A stretch of DNA of 64,000 nt from NCBI RefSeq assembly GCF_020911945.1, contig NZ_CP087135.1:2654001-2718000 (forward strand). Direction: 5' to 3'. The notes under the pieces were generated by a model, which had not been told where the DNA came from, did not search any database, and saw only the letters and a list, made by a program, of their open reading frames with translations. A program made the translations under genes and the position numbers. Below, piece after piece: positions 55,137-63,671 of this stretch. How positions within the stretch are numbered: the first letter of the stretch is position 1; each line of letters opens with the position of its first letter. The DNA comes from Flavobacterium galactosidilyticum (GTDB lineage: Bacteria; Bacteroidota; Bacteroidia; Flavobacteriales; Flavobacteriaceae).

Positions 55137-56120
55137 TCATTCTTTAAAAAACTTAAAAGCTTTTACGCTCTCTAATTTTAAGAAGTACAATCCATTTGTC
55201 AAAGCTTGAATATTAATTTTTATCTTATCATCGATACTTCCCGCTTTTATCATTGATCCAAGAACATTGTATATTTTATAATTTTCTGTTGTAGTTAATG
55301 CTGAAATTTGAATAAAATCTGAGGAAGGATTAGGGAATATTTGTATCGTACTATTTAAATAATCAAAATTGTTTAGATCTAATGTATTATCTGACAACCA
55401 ATTTGAAGTTGCACCTGTTAACGAAAATTTATTTAAAGTTCCATTATTTAAGCCAAGTTCGTCAATTAAAATAGTTTCTGAAGCGTTATTTCCACCAGCT
55501 ATTCCTTGATTAAATTTATAATACGAAACTAAACCTGTTTGTGGTAATACTAACTCGTTAGATTTATTAGTACTAATTTGATTTCCTGTTCTGGCAGTAT
55601 TCCAGATACGAACTTCGGCAATGTCTACATTTAAAAACCTGTCATCAGCAAAGGCTGAACCAATATAAATTTTAGGATTTGAATTTAGGACAGTCGAACT
55701 CCTGGAATTTGTCTTATTATCTAAAATTCCATCGACATATAATTTAACTCCAACGTTAGCTTCTCTAACTACGGCAACATGATGCCAATTTCCATCAAAA
55801 ATAGTAATTTTTCCATTAGTACTGACGCTACTACTTCCGTCCCAAAAACTTAATTTATTGTTTAATATTGAAAAAATAAAATCATTTGCAGGGCCACTTA
55901 CATCTGAGTCAAGAATTCCAGCACCTTGAAAAGCCTTCATTCCACCAGGGGAACTACTAAGTACCTTTATAAATGCCTCTAAAGTAAATGTGGCTGCTGT
56001 AATATTATTAATAGCAATAACATCGTCTACACCGTCAAAATTTAATTTGGTTGCAGTTTGCCCATTAGAAGTAAAAGAAAGCAACATTATAATTGATGCT
56101 AGTAAGTAGTTTTTATTCAT
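55137..56120 (-). CDS. Secreted LamG-domain protein with type IX secretion sorting domain
   Basis: 327 residues: signal peptide (to about FTSNGQ, residue 21), a concanavalin-like LamG domain (about 25-205; LNFDGVDDVIAIN, WHHVAVVREANVGVKLYVDG, ADDRFLNVDIAEVRIWN), a short linker, and a C-terminal T9SS type A sorting domain (IQIFPNPSSDFIQIS to FKFFKE). It would be exported by T9SS and attached to, or released from, the cell surface. LamG domains bind carbohydrate or protein; no catalytic domain is present. It lies between two copies of the same terminator. Confidence 0.9.
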   Translation of the reverse strand: MNKNYLLASIIMLLSFTSNGQTATKLNFDGVDDVIAINNITAATFTLEAFIKVLSSSPGGMKAFQGAGILDSDVSGPANDFIFSILNNKLSFWDGSSSVSTNGKITIFDGNWHHVAVVREANVGVKLYVDGILDNKTNSRSSTVLNSNPKIYIGSAFADDRFLNVDIAEVRIWNTARTGNQISTNKSNELVLPQTGLVSYYKFNQGIAGGNNASETILIDELGLNNGTLNKFSLTGATSNWLSDNTLDLNNFDYLNSTIQIFPNPSSDFIQISALTTTENYKIYNVLGSMIKAGSIDDKIKINIQALTNGLYFLKLESVKAFKFFKE

Positions 56121-56163
56121 AAATACAATTTTATTAAAATGATTTAGTGTTAGGTAATTTTTT

Positions 56164-56171
56164 CAAAAGTA
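56164..56171 (-). promoter_or_regulatory. Minus-7 element of the LamG gene
   Basis: TACTTTTG on the minus strand, 43 bases before the ATG at 56120. No TTG at standard spacing. Confidence 0.45.
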
Positions 56172-56402
56172 AATGAAATATTTTAAGCATTATAATTTAT
56201 CAAAAGATGTTTAATTCAAAGTAGATAAAAAAGTAAAACGGAGTGTTTTTTCAAAAAAAGTAAACTGTTTTATTTCCCAACTCTATCAATGATAAAGGTA
56301 GTTCGTAGTTTCTCAATTTAGTCTTATCACTTCTATCAAGAATAAAAATAGTTCCCTTTAATTTTAAAAATTGATCTTTACTTTCTACATTTCGACAAAA
56401 AG

Positions 56403-56445
56403 AAAAAACCATTGCTTGGCTTTATCAACCTCTTGCAATGGTTTT
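56403..56445 (-). terminator. Terminator of the DEAD-box helicase gene, copy 2 of the repeated terminator
   Basis: AAAACCATTGC (56405-56415) pairs with GCAATGGTTTT (56435-56445), with a T tract on the minus strand. It lies 19 bases past the helicase stop. Confidence 0.8.
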
Positions 56446-56464
56446 AAATTTTACATTTAAAAGA

Positions 56465-57802
56465 CTATTTCATTTTTTGTCTTTTAACCGGTTTTTCGGT
56501 TGGCTCGCTTTTGTTTTGCAACAAATAATTAGCCAATAGTTTTTCAATCAATTCATCTTTAGTTAAATGATGAAAAACGGTTTTTATTTTTGTTTTCAAT
56601 TCCGCATCCACTTCATGGTTGGGTTTAGTTTTGAATATTTGTTTTGCCCATAAAAGGGTATTATTTTCTTCGATACTTAGTGTACTTGGTTTTTTGAATT
56701 CGCTGAATTTAATTCCCAATTCTTTTTCGAATTCGGCAATCTCACCCACTTCTTCTGGTTGTAATACCGTTAACGAAAGTCCCTTTGCTCCTGCTCTAGC
56801 TGTTCTTCCGCTACGGTGAACGTAAGCTTCGTAAGCGTCCGGTAAATGGTAATTGACAACATACGAAATTTCCTTTACGTCAATTCCTCTTGCGGCAAGA
56901 TCTGTAGCTACCAATATATTAATATGACCTTCACGGAATTGCTCCATAATACGATCTCTGATTCCTTGTGATAAACTACCGTGTAATGCACCGGATGAAA
57001 AACGATTGATTGCTAAATTCTTAGCTAGTTTATTAACAGCAGCTTTGGTTTTACAAAAGATAATTCCGCGTTCGCCTTCTTTTGAATTCAGGAAATGCAT
57101 CAAAACATCTAGTTTTTCAATTGGATCTACCACGATATATTCGTGATCAATACCTTGATTTCCTGCTGTTTCCATGTTGGCACTAACTTGAATTACGTTT
57201 TTATTTAAGTAATTCTGAACCAATTGCTTGATGGTTCCTGGCATAGTTGCTGAAAACAAAAAGGTTTTGTGCTCTTTAGGCAACTCAGCTACGATTTCGT
57301 CTAGGCTTTCCTTTAAAATAGAAACCATTTCATCTGCTTCATCAAGTACCAGAAATTTAGTTTCTTTCAGATTGATAGCCTTACGCTGAATTAAATCAAT
57401 CAAACGTCCTGGTGTTGCAACTACAATATGCGTTGGCGCTGTTAATCGTTCGATTTGAGGTTTGATAGGAATTCCTCCGCAAGTTGCTGCAATAGAAACG
57501 TGAGGTAAGAAAGTAGCAAACGACTCCAAATTTTTGAATATTTGTTGGCCTAATTCTCTTGTTGGTGCCAGTATTACTGCTTGCACAACTGGAGAATCAG
57601 TATCTATTAATTGTAAAATAGGCAGTCCAAAAGCAGCTGTTTTTCCAGTACCTGTTTTTGCAAGTCCCACTAAATCGGTCTTGTTTTCCAGAAGTAAAGG
57701 AATTGTCTTTTGTTGGATTTCTGTGGGTACAGTAATCTTCAATTCGCTAAGTGCTTTAAGTAAAGCGGTCGAAATTCCTAAATCAGTGAATTGTTTTGAC
57801 AT
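56465..57802 (-). CDS. DEAD-box RNA helicase, RhlE-like
   Basis: 445 residues: Q motif region (FTDLGISTALLKAL), motif I AKTGTGKT near residue 48, Ia APTRELGQQ, GG, motif Ib TPGRLID, motif II LDEADEM, motif III FSATMPG, motif V ATDLAARGID and motif VI HRSGRTARAG. A basic ~60-residue C-terminal tail follows, ending KPVKRQKMK, as in RNA helicases of ribosome assembly or RNA decay. Its terminator has a near-identical copy after the LamG gene. Confidence 0.93.
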   Translation of the reverse strand: MSKQFTDLGISTALLKALSELKITVPTEIQQKTIPLLLENKTDLVGLAKTGTGKTAAFGLPILQLIDTDSPVVQAVILAPTRELGQQIFKNLESFATFLPHVSIAATCGGIPIKPQIERLTAPTHIVVATPGRLIDLIQRKAINLKETKFLVLDEADEMVSILKESLDEIVAELPKEHKTFLFSATMPGTIKQLVQNYLNKNVIQVSANMETAGNQGIDHEYIVVDPIEKLDVLMHFLNSKEGERGIIFCKTKAAVNKLAKNLAINRFSSGALHGSLSQGIRDRIMEQFREGHINILVATDLAARGIDVKEISYVVNYHLPDAYEAYVHRSGRTARAGAKGLSLTVLQPEEVGEIAEFEKELGIKFSEFKKPSTLSIEENNTLLWAKQIFKTKPNHEVDAELKTKIKTVFHHLTKDELIEKLLANYLLQNKSEPTEKPVKRQKMK

Positions 57803-57854
57803 GTTTTTTGGATGTGTTATTTTATAAAAAATAGTTGTTTGTAACCGTAAATAC

Positions 57855-57924
57855 TAGCCCCGATTGAAATGGAAATCCCACGCTTTTGGGCGTGGATTGC
57901 AATGGAAAGCGGGAAAGAGCTCCT
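57855..57924 (-). repeat. Structured post-stop repeat, copy B
   Basis: Starts about nine bases after the stop of the helicase gene at 57933. On the plus strand AGC and CCCG (57856-57862) pair with CGGG (57910-57913) and GCT further out. The apical stem pairs AATC, a bulged C and CACGC (57874-57883) with GCGTGGATT (57890-57898). The flanking loop words GAAATGG and CAATGGAAAG correspond to GAAACGG and CAGTGAAGAG of copy A (17541-17620). Confidence 0.75.
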
Positions 57925-57932
57925 AATAAAAA

Positions 57933-59477
57933 TTAATCTTCATCAGGTTCGTTCATAATCTTCTCACGGTATTTTTTTCCTGTTAACAATACTAATTTTA
58001 ATTTGTAATCGTCAACAAGCCATTCGCGGTAGTTTTTACTGCATTGACTCAAACATTTTGAATAGCGCTTAATACGGCAATCAATATCATCTTCAAGTAA
58101 TTTTCCTAATGCTTTTGCCTCTTGCAAGGTTTCAGAATTATCGACACACATGGCAGCGTGTTGCTCTAATGATTTATCAAGCACTTCTTTAGAACGTAAG
58201 TTTTGTTTGATGATCAGTTTATGTTCTTCATCGACATCAAAACTAACGTCAGCTGTTTTGCTGAATTTAGCACGCAATTCTGGAGGCATACTGTATTTAA
58301 AATACAACTCAATTTCCGTATCGTCACGTAAGTTTTCTAAGTAAAATTCAGGCGATTTAAAGATATGTTGCCAGTTAACAGGCTCACTCCACAACCCAAA
58401 ACGAGCTGCATTGTTCCCTAAATCGATCACGCTAAAGTTATCTTTATTTGGTAATTTACGAGAACCACGACCGATCATTTGGTAGTATAAAGTCAATGAT
58501 TTTGTCGCTCTATTTAATATAATAGTCTCCACAGTAGGCTCATCAAAACCAGTGGTAAGAATCCCAACGGAGGTTAATATAGCGTCTGGCGTATGCTTGA
58601 ACCAATGTAAAATTTCTTTACGTTCTTCAGTGCTACTGGTGTTATCCAAATGGCGAATTTCATAACCTGCTTCTCTAAACGTTTCATAAACATACAAAGA
58701 GGTGTTGATGCCGTTATTGAAAATTAAGGTTTTCTTGCCTAAAGACTTCTCCGTATAGGCATGCAATAATTTCTCTTGCATAGCCATATTAGTATATAAA
58801 TCATCTGATGATTTTACGGTGTAATCTCCGTTGATACCTACTTTCAGCGATGTTAAACCAACGTCATAGCTGTAGGTTACGGCTTTCGCCAAAAAGCCTT
58901 TGTCGATCAATGAGCTAATAGTATCTCCTACAATTAACTCATCGTAACTTTCGTGCATTGGCAATTTAATATTCGAACTCAGCGGCGTGGCTGTAACCCC
59001 TAATATAAAGGCGTTTTTGAAAGAGCTTAATAATTTTCTGAAAGAGTTGTAATGCGCCTCATCGATAATTACTAAACCGATGTTGTCTAAATGCAATTTT
59101 TCATCATTGATTCGGTTTTTCAAAGTTTCTACCATGGCAACAAAACAAGAGTAATCGTTTTGGTCTGGAAGTTCTTTTACTTTACTGTTGATGATTTTAT
59201 TTTTTACATCAAAACCCTTCAACATTTTTGAGGTTTGCTTACAAAGCTCAATTCTGTGAGTTAATACAACTACTTTTTTATCGTGTTTTGATAAATAGCG
59301 GCGAACGATTTCTGAGAAAACTACTGTTTTCCCTCCACCTGTTGGTAATTGATATAATAAATGATGTTGACTGGGTCCATTATCGATTCGTTCAAAGATG
59401 GCATCTATATCTCCTTTCTGGTAAGCATAGAGTTCTTTTTTGTCTTCGATTTCAATTTCTAAAGTGTTTTGCGACAT
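57933..59477 (-). CDS. Superfamily 2 DEAD/DEAH helicase (RadD/SSL2-like)
   Basis: 514 residues: motif I QLPTGGGKTVVFSEI near residue 43, motif Ia VLTHRIELC, motif II IIDEAHYNSFRK near residue 135, motif III LGVTATPLS, then the helicase C domain with ILTTGFDEPTVE and MIGRGSRK. The C-terminal ~120 residues contain several Cys (CRIKRYSKCLSQCSKNYRE). It resembles YejH/RadD-type helicases involved in DNA repair. No partner gene adjacent. Confidence 0.88.
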   Translation of the reverse strand: MSQNTLEIEIEDKKELYAYQKGDIDAIFERIDNGPSQHHLLYQLPTGGGKTVVFSEIVRRYLSKHDKKVVVLTHRIELCKQTSKMLKGFDVKNKIINSKVKELPDQNDYSCFVAMVETLKNRINDEKLHLDNIGLVIIDEAHYNSFRKLLSSFKNAFILGVTATPLSSNIKLPMHESYDELIVGDTISSLIDKGFLAKAVTYSYDVGLTSLKVGINGDYTVKSSDDLYTNMAMQEKLLHAYTEKSLGKKTLIFNNGINTSLYVYETFREAGYEIRHLDNTSSTEERKEILHWFKHTPDAILTSVGILTTGFDEPTVETIILNRATKSLTLYYQMIGRGSRKLPNKDNFSVIDLGNNAARFGLWSEPVNWQHIFKSPEFYLENLRDDTEIELYFKYSMPPELRAKFSKTADVSFDVDEEHKLIIKQNLRSKEVLDKSLEQHAAMCVDNSETLQEAKALGKLLEDDIDCRIKRYSKCLSQCSKNYREWLVDDYKLKLVLLTGKKYREKIMNEPDED

Positions 59478-59902
59478 TTCTTGTTATTGGATTTTTGCAA
59501 AAATACGCCTAAAAAACAGTTTAATTGTCACATTTAAGTAAAAATATTGAGTCGTCCTTAAATAATATTGATTTATAGATCACTAAATATTAGCAGAAAA
59601 ACATAAGATTGTTTTTTTAACCATATAAGACATGTTAAGTTTTGAGTTTAATCTTAGTTCTTGTAAATAAAAAGGTTCAGCAGATGGTAATCGTTTATTT
59701 TTAAGTCTTTTATAGTTCGTAAAAGCAGCTAAAAAACAAACTATTTGCAGTCTTTACATCTCGTTATTGCTTCTGTAAAAACTCTCCAAAGATTGATAGG
59801 ACTTAAACTGTGTAAATCAATTTAATCTGTGACTAATTTTCACTTTTTTTCGCAATTAAACTTTGCAATTCTTCAGTCCTACTTGTTTTTTATAGTAATT
59901 AC
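59478..59902. other. Non-coding interval, AT-rich, possible decayed dispersed filler
   Basis: Apart from the minus-7 element of the helicase (59498-59505) no gene or hairpin stands out. Phrases such as ACCATATAAGACATGTTAAG (about 59620) and ATCAATTTAATCTGTGACT (about 59816) resemble, from memory, filler sequence found between many Flavobacterium genes; I cannot confirm this here. Confidence 0.4.
59498..59505 (-). promoter_or_regulatory. Minus-7 element of the RadD-like helicase
   Basis: TATTTTTG on the minus strand, 20 bases before the ATG at 59477. No TTG at standard spacing. Confidence 0.45.
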
Positions 59903-60430
59903 TTAATATTCAAATCGCTCGATTATAGCGTTAAATTCTGTTTCATTATACCATTTTTGGACAATAGTCTCCTTGTGAATGGCTAGAATTCTTGTTTTAA
60001 ATTCAGATAGAATTCCGTTAGCGATCAAAAAAACAACTACTTGCTCAAAGGAGTTGAACATACTTTTGAAAAACAAATCGTTCTTAATCAGATTTTCAGA
60101 GGAAAACGTTTGGGCAATTTCAACATTATAAAGCATTACATCTGCAATTATAAATGGATCGACTCCTAAAAGTAAAAAATGCTTAATGTATTTTTGAGCA
60201 ACAGACCGTCTCATTTTCGGCTTGCTCCTTCTGCCCGCTTTTTTAACAGGGAAGTATTCATTTGAGATTTTGAGTTTGCATTCCTGCAAAAGCGTTTCTT
60301 CCTTTGGGTTAAAAACAAAATTGTAATAGACCTTAACGGGACTAAATTTTTCGTACAATTCAATTATTTGTTCTTCGAGTTGTTCTTTATTCAGTTCGTT
60401 TAAATATTTTTTTAAATCGCGCTTGCTCAT
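59903..60430 (-). CDS. DUF6155 family protein
   Basis: 175 residues from the ATG at 60428-60430. Starts MSKRDLKKYLNELNKEQLEE, then KFSPVKVYYNFVFNPKEE, and RRSVAQKYIKHFLLLGVDP: blocks I recognise as the DUF6155 family, all helical and soluble, conserved in Bacteroidota with no known function. It has a minus-7 element 18 bases upstream (60449-60456) and is divergent from the DUF3817 gene. Confidence 0.8.
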   Translation of the reverse strand: MSKRDLKKYLNELNKEQLEEQIIELYEKFSPVKVYYNFVFNPKEETLLQECKLKISNEYFPVKKAGRRSKPKMRRSVAQKYIKHFLLLGVDPFIIADVMLYNVEIAQTFSSENLIKNDLFFKSMFNSFEQVVVFLIANGILSEFKTRILAIHKETIVQKWYNETEFNAIIERFEY

Positions 60431-60448
60431 TATCAAAGTTTAAGAGTA

Positions 60449-60456
60449 CAAAAGTA
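60449..60456 (-). promoter_or_regulatory. Minus-7 element of the DUF6155 gene
   Basis: TACTTTTG on the minus strand; a TTG lies 15 bases upstream, slightly close. Confidence 0.5.
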
Positions 60457-60499
60457 AATTACTTTAGGAATCAATATGCTAAAAATCAATGTTTATAGC

Positions 60500-60507
60500 T
60501 ATTTTTG
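60500..60507 (+). promoter_or_regulatory. Minus-7 element of the DUF3817-mscS pair
   Basis: TATTTTTG, 25 bases before the ATG at 60533. Its position argues against the in-frame upstream start at 60476. Confidence 0.5.
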
Positions 60508-60532
60508 CCCATTAAAACTAAAAACGTTTAAA

Positions 60533-60811
60533 ATGCTCAAGATTTTTAAGATTATTGCTACAATAGAAGGAATTTCTGCTTTACTATTATTTTTCTTTGC
60601 TATGCCAATGAAATACATTTATGATGATCCTTACTATGTAAAGCATGTAGGTATGGCGCATGGAGTTTTATTCACAATTTATATTGTGATGGCTACCATT
60701 TTAAAATTTACAGAAAAGTGGGATTTTAAAAAATACTTTATAATCTGTATTGCTTCAATTCCTCCTTTTGGTACTTTTTACATTGAAAGAAAATATCTAA
60801 AAAATGCATAA
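60533..60811 (+). CDS. DUF3817 small membrane protein
   Basis: 92 residues from the ATG at 60533. The DUF3817 pattern is clear: FKIIATIEGISALLLFFFAM, the charged loop KYIYDDPYYVKHVGMAHGVL, further hydrophobic helices and the end FGTFYIERKYLKNA. About three membrane helices; function unknown (integral membrane domain protein). It overlaps the MscS gene by eight bases, so both are translated from one transcript. Confidence 0.88.
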   Translation: MLKIFKIIATIEGISALLLFFFAMPMKYIYDDPYYVKHVGMAHGVLFTIYIVMATILKFTEKWDFKKYFIICIASIPPFGTFYIERKYLKNA

Positions 60812-62051
60812 CTATCTAGAAAAGTTATTTCATGTACTATATCCCATATTCCGTAAATGGGGAATGGGAAGCGGATTTGCATCTTACATTAGTTTGTTTA
60901 TAAATATTGCTGTTTTATGCGTGATAGCGTATGTGATTTATGTGGTGTTCCGCCTCGTATTAGTCACTATTATGGTGCTTATAGCAAAAAAGACTAAAAC
61001 TAAATTTGATGATTTATTGGTTACCAATAAAACAGCTAAGTATATAGCACATTTAATTCCATTTTTATTTATTTACAAATCAGTTCCTATAATCCTAGAT
61101 CGGTACGAATACTGGGAGGGCGTTTTTGGAAAATTTGTTGGAATTTACATCGTAATGCTACTTTTATGGATCATCAGAACTATATTTAATGCATTAAGAG
61201 ATTATTTAAAATTAAAACCGCGCTACAGCGACAAACCTATTGACAGCTTCATACAAGTAATTATGATTGTGCTTTGGGTTGTGGGTATCGCTGTGATTTT
61301 ATCCAAGTTATTTGAAATCAATCAAAAGGAACTGCTAACCATTTTAGGAGCTGTTTCAGCAGTTATCATATTAATTTTTAGAGATACCATTTTAGGCTTT
61401 GTTTCAAGCGTACAAGTATCTATAAATGATATGGTTCGCATTGGCGATTGGATTACAATGGAGCGTTTTGGAGCGGATGGAGATGTTATCGAAATCAATC
61501 TTGCAACGGTAAAAGTTCGAAATTTTGACAATACAACAACCACTATTCCGACTTACAGTTTAAGTTCCGATTCTTTTCAGAATTGGCGCGGAATGCTCAA
61601 TTCTGATGGTCGACGTATCAAAAGACACATTTTAATAAAAGCGAGCAGTATTCGATTTTTAGGAGAGGAAGAGCTGAATAATTTGAAAAAAATTCAACTG
61701 ATCACAAATTATATTGACACCCGAACGGCGGAAATTGATACCTTTAATTCTACCAATAAAATTGACAAATCCTTACCTATCAACGGTAGGAATATGACCA
61801 ATTTAGGTTTGTTTCGAAAATACATCACCGAATATTTACACAAACATCCAGCCTTAAACCAAAATATGCTAATGGTTTGCCGCCAATTGCAATCTACGAC
61901 GCATGGCGTTCCTCTGGAGGTTTACGCTTTTTCACGTGACAAAAGATTTGAAAATTATGAGTATATCATGGCAGATATATTTGATCATATTATTGCATCC
62001 GTAGCTTATTTTGATTTAGAAATTTCTGATAATAATTTCCATATAGAATAA
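60804..62051 (+). CDS. Mechanosensitive channel, MscS family (YbdG-like)
   Basis: 415 residues: several N-terminal helices, then the pore helix LLTILGAVSAVIILIFRDTILGF near residue 180 and the MscS beta domain (NDMVRIGDWITMERFGADGD, VIEINLATVKVRNFDNT). A long C-terminal cytoplasmic part is like that of YbdG (NWRGMLNSDGRRIKRHI, PLEVYAFSRD). It would release solutes on osmotic downshock. The N-terminus overlaps DUF3817. Confidence 0.92.
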   Translation: MHNYLEKLFHVLYPIFRKWGMGSGFASYISLFINIAVLCVIAYVIYVVFRLVLVTIMVLIAKKTKTKFDDLLVTNKTAKYIAHLIPFLFIYKSVPIILDRYEYWEGVFGKFVGIYIVMLLLWIIRTIFNALRDYLKLKPRYSDKPIDSFIQVIMIVLWVVGIAVILSKLFEINQKELLTILGAVSAVIILIFRDTILGFVSSVQVSINDMVRIGDWITMERFGADGDVIEINLATVKVRNFDNTTTTIPTYSLSSDSFQNWRGMLNSDGRRIKRHILIKASSIRFLGEEELNNLKKIQLITNYIDTRTAEIDTFNSTNKIDKSLPINGRNMTNLGLFRKYITEYLHKHPALNQNMLMVCRQLQSTTHGVPLEVYAFSRDKRFENYEYIMADIFDHIIASVAYFDLEISDNNFHIE

Positions 62052-62101
62052 TATACCTAGGAAAATAAAAGCTAGTAATTTCTATTTAATAGAACTATTT
62101 A

Positions 62102-62152
62102 AAAATTGCACAAGTATTCACAACCACAGTGAAGCTTGTGCATTTTTTTTTG
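62102..62152 (+). terminator. Terminator of the DUF3817-mscS operon
   Basis: TGCACAAG near 62107-62114 pairs with CTTGTGCA at about 62135-62142, with an inner TTCAC/GTGAA pairing, then a long T run. Confidence 0.8.
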
Positions 62153-62242
62153 AATGAAAAATAAAACAACACGCTTCATGTGTACTTTCGAAGTTTTAAA
62201 TATCAACCTTGATTTTTTTTTCTATATTTAAAGAAAAAAAAC

Positions 62243-62635
62243 ATGAACTCACGCGATACTTTTTTAAAAGAACTTAGAGGACAATCAATTGGCTCCGTAA
62301 CGAGTCAATCAACTGCTGAAGAATCTTTTCAGAACGAGGTCCTTCGACCAATTTTAAAACTGCAAAATGACTTGTTTATAGCTTCATTTATTAATTATAT
62401 CAAAGAAAATAAAGTTGATTTTAATTCGAAAACTGTGGAGGCTAAGTTGGCAGTTATAGATAATACCGTTCAGAAAGACATAAAATTTAGAAATGAGATG
62501 AAGGGGATTATCATTGGATTGTTTACTACCGAAGAGTATAAATTTTATACTAAAAACGCTTCAAATATCAACAAAAGAATCAAGAATATGTTGCTGGAAA
62601 GGCTAAAAAGCCAAGTGCAACTCTTTGATAATTAA
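62243..62635 (+). CDS. Conserved hypothetical protein of Flavobacteriia
   Basis: 130 residues, helical, soluble: MNSRDTFLKELRGQSIGSVT, SFQNEVLRPILKLQNDLF, then DIKFRNEMKGIIIGLFT and a basic terminal helix. I recognise this as a short protein found in many flavobacteria, sometimes mislabelled as a glyoxalase; no glyoxalase metal site is visible. Function unknown. Confidence 0.75.
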   Translation: MNSRDTFLKELRGQSIGSVTSQSTAEESFQNEVLRPILKLQNDLFIASFINYIKENKVDFNSKTVEAKLAVIDNTVQKDIKFRNEMKGIIIGLFTTEEYKFYTKNASNINKRIKNMLLERLKSQVQLFDN

Positions 62636-62939
62636 AAAATAGCTTTCGTTTTTATTGTACTTCACTTAGTCCGAAAACACAAAATGCCGCAAAACGGCTG
62701 TGTTTTGGTTTCATTTTTACAGCCTTTACGGTTTAAACAAGTTATGCGCGTACCAGTGATATGTTAAAATAACGTATTTCATTGTTCATAATTTAAAAAG
62801 TAGCTGTTTAACACTAAAAAAAATATGATTCCATTATTATTTAATGATTCCTATCTTTTTTATAATAATTATTGAAATAGTTAATTTTTATCTGCCATTT
62901 GCACGATTTTTTTTATTATAATTGTTAAAAATAATACTT
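62636..62939. other. Intergenic interval with a compound hairpin
   Basis: AAAACACA (62674-62681) pairs with TGTGTTTT (62699-62706); inside, GCCG (62686-62689) pairs with CGGC (62695-62698), with a 4-base bulge on the left. No T run follows directly. The remaining ~200 bases to the esterase are AT-rich and show no clear promoter. Confidence 0.5.
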
Positions 62940-63653
62940 ATGAAGGAAGAATATTTTAAATGGCGTTCACCAAATTTAAATAAAGATATTGAAATGCTGG
63001 TTTTTGGACATGCAGGATATCCGGTTATTTTATTTCCCACTTCAATGGGTTCTTACCATGAAAATAAGGACATGGGATTGATTGAATCAGCGAGATGGTA
63101 TATTGAACAAGGATTAATCCAGATTTATTGCCCTGACAGTGTTGATAGCGATAGTTTTTACAATAAGTACATTCACCCTGTTCATCGCATAGAAAATCAT
63201 GTGCGATACGATAAAATGATTTGTCATGAAATTGTAGAAAGAGTTAAAAATAATTCTAATTCCGGAAAAGTGGCTGTTGCAGGTTGCAGTTTTGGGGGGT
63301 ATCATGCCGCTAATTTTGCTTTTAGACATCCAGGTTATGTGAGCCATCTTTTCTCGATGAGCGGCGCTTTTGATATTAAAAATTTTATGGATGGTTTTCA
63401 TAATGATGATGTTTTTTACAATAGTCCACTGGATTTCTTATATGGACTTGATGACCACGAACTATGGAATATGGATATCGTGTTAGGAACTTCTAACTGG
63501 GATATTTGCTTAGATGCTAATTTGAAATTGAGTAAAGTACTTAGCCATAAAGGGGTCGAACATTGGCTGGACATTCGTCAGGAAAAAAAACACGATTGGC
63601 CAGTTTGGAAAGAAATGTTTCCACATTATTTATCGAGAATCAATTTTTTTTAA
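62940..63653 (+). CDS. Alpha/beta-hydrolase, esterase family, next to ATP-grasp gene
   Basis: 237 residues from the ATG at 62940 (an in-frame TTG at 62922 is less likely). The nucleophile elbow GCSFGGYHAA is near residue 120; the late His is likely in EKKHDWPVW. The family is the esterase-D/PHB-like group (DIEMLVFGHAGYPVILFPTS). No signal peptide, so cytosolic. It lies 18 bases before the ATP-grasp gene. In other Bacteroidota such esterases occur with ATP-grasp, GCS2-type ligase and amidotransferase genes. Confidence 0.85.
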   Translation: MKEEYFKWRSPNLNKDIEMLVFGHAGYPVILFPTSMGSYHENKDMGLIESARWYIEQGLIQIYCPDSVDSDSFYNKYIHPVHRIENHVRYDKMICHEIVERVKNNSNSGKVAVAGCSFGGYHAANFAFRHPGYVSHLFSMSGAFDIKNFMDGFHNDDVFYNSPLDFLYGLDDHELWNMDIVLGTSNWDICLDANLKLSKVLSHKGVEHWLDIRQEKKHDWPVWKEMFPHYLSRINFF

Positions 63654-63671
63654 AAATATAAACGTACTAAG

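Larger units (their letters stand above)
56121..56464. other. Non-coding interval upstream of the LamG gene, with short repeats
   Basis: Contains a minus-7 element for the LamG gene (56164-56171), a pair of 22-base direct repeats (56283-56304 and 56333-56354, 18 of 22 identical), a possible ORF relic (minus strand, 56251-56412) and the DEAD-box gene terminator. Confidence 0.6.

Noticed and set aside
62243..62635. Glyoxalase annotation for the 130-residue protein
   Set aside because: No metal-binding His or Glu pattern of the vicinal oxygen chelate fold is visible; the label appears to be an inherited database error.
62740..62765. Integron attC-like word (AACAAGTTATGCGC) upstream of the esterase
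   Set aside because: Only one partial core is visible, no paired second core or conserved attC stem, and no integrase gene in the window.
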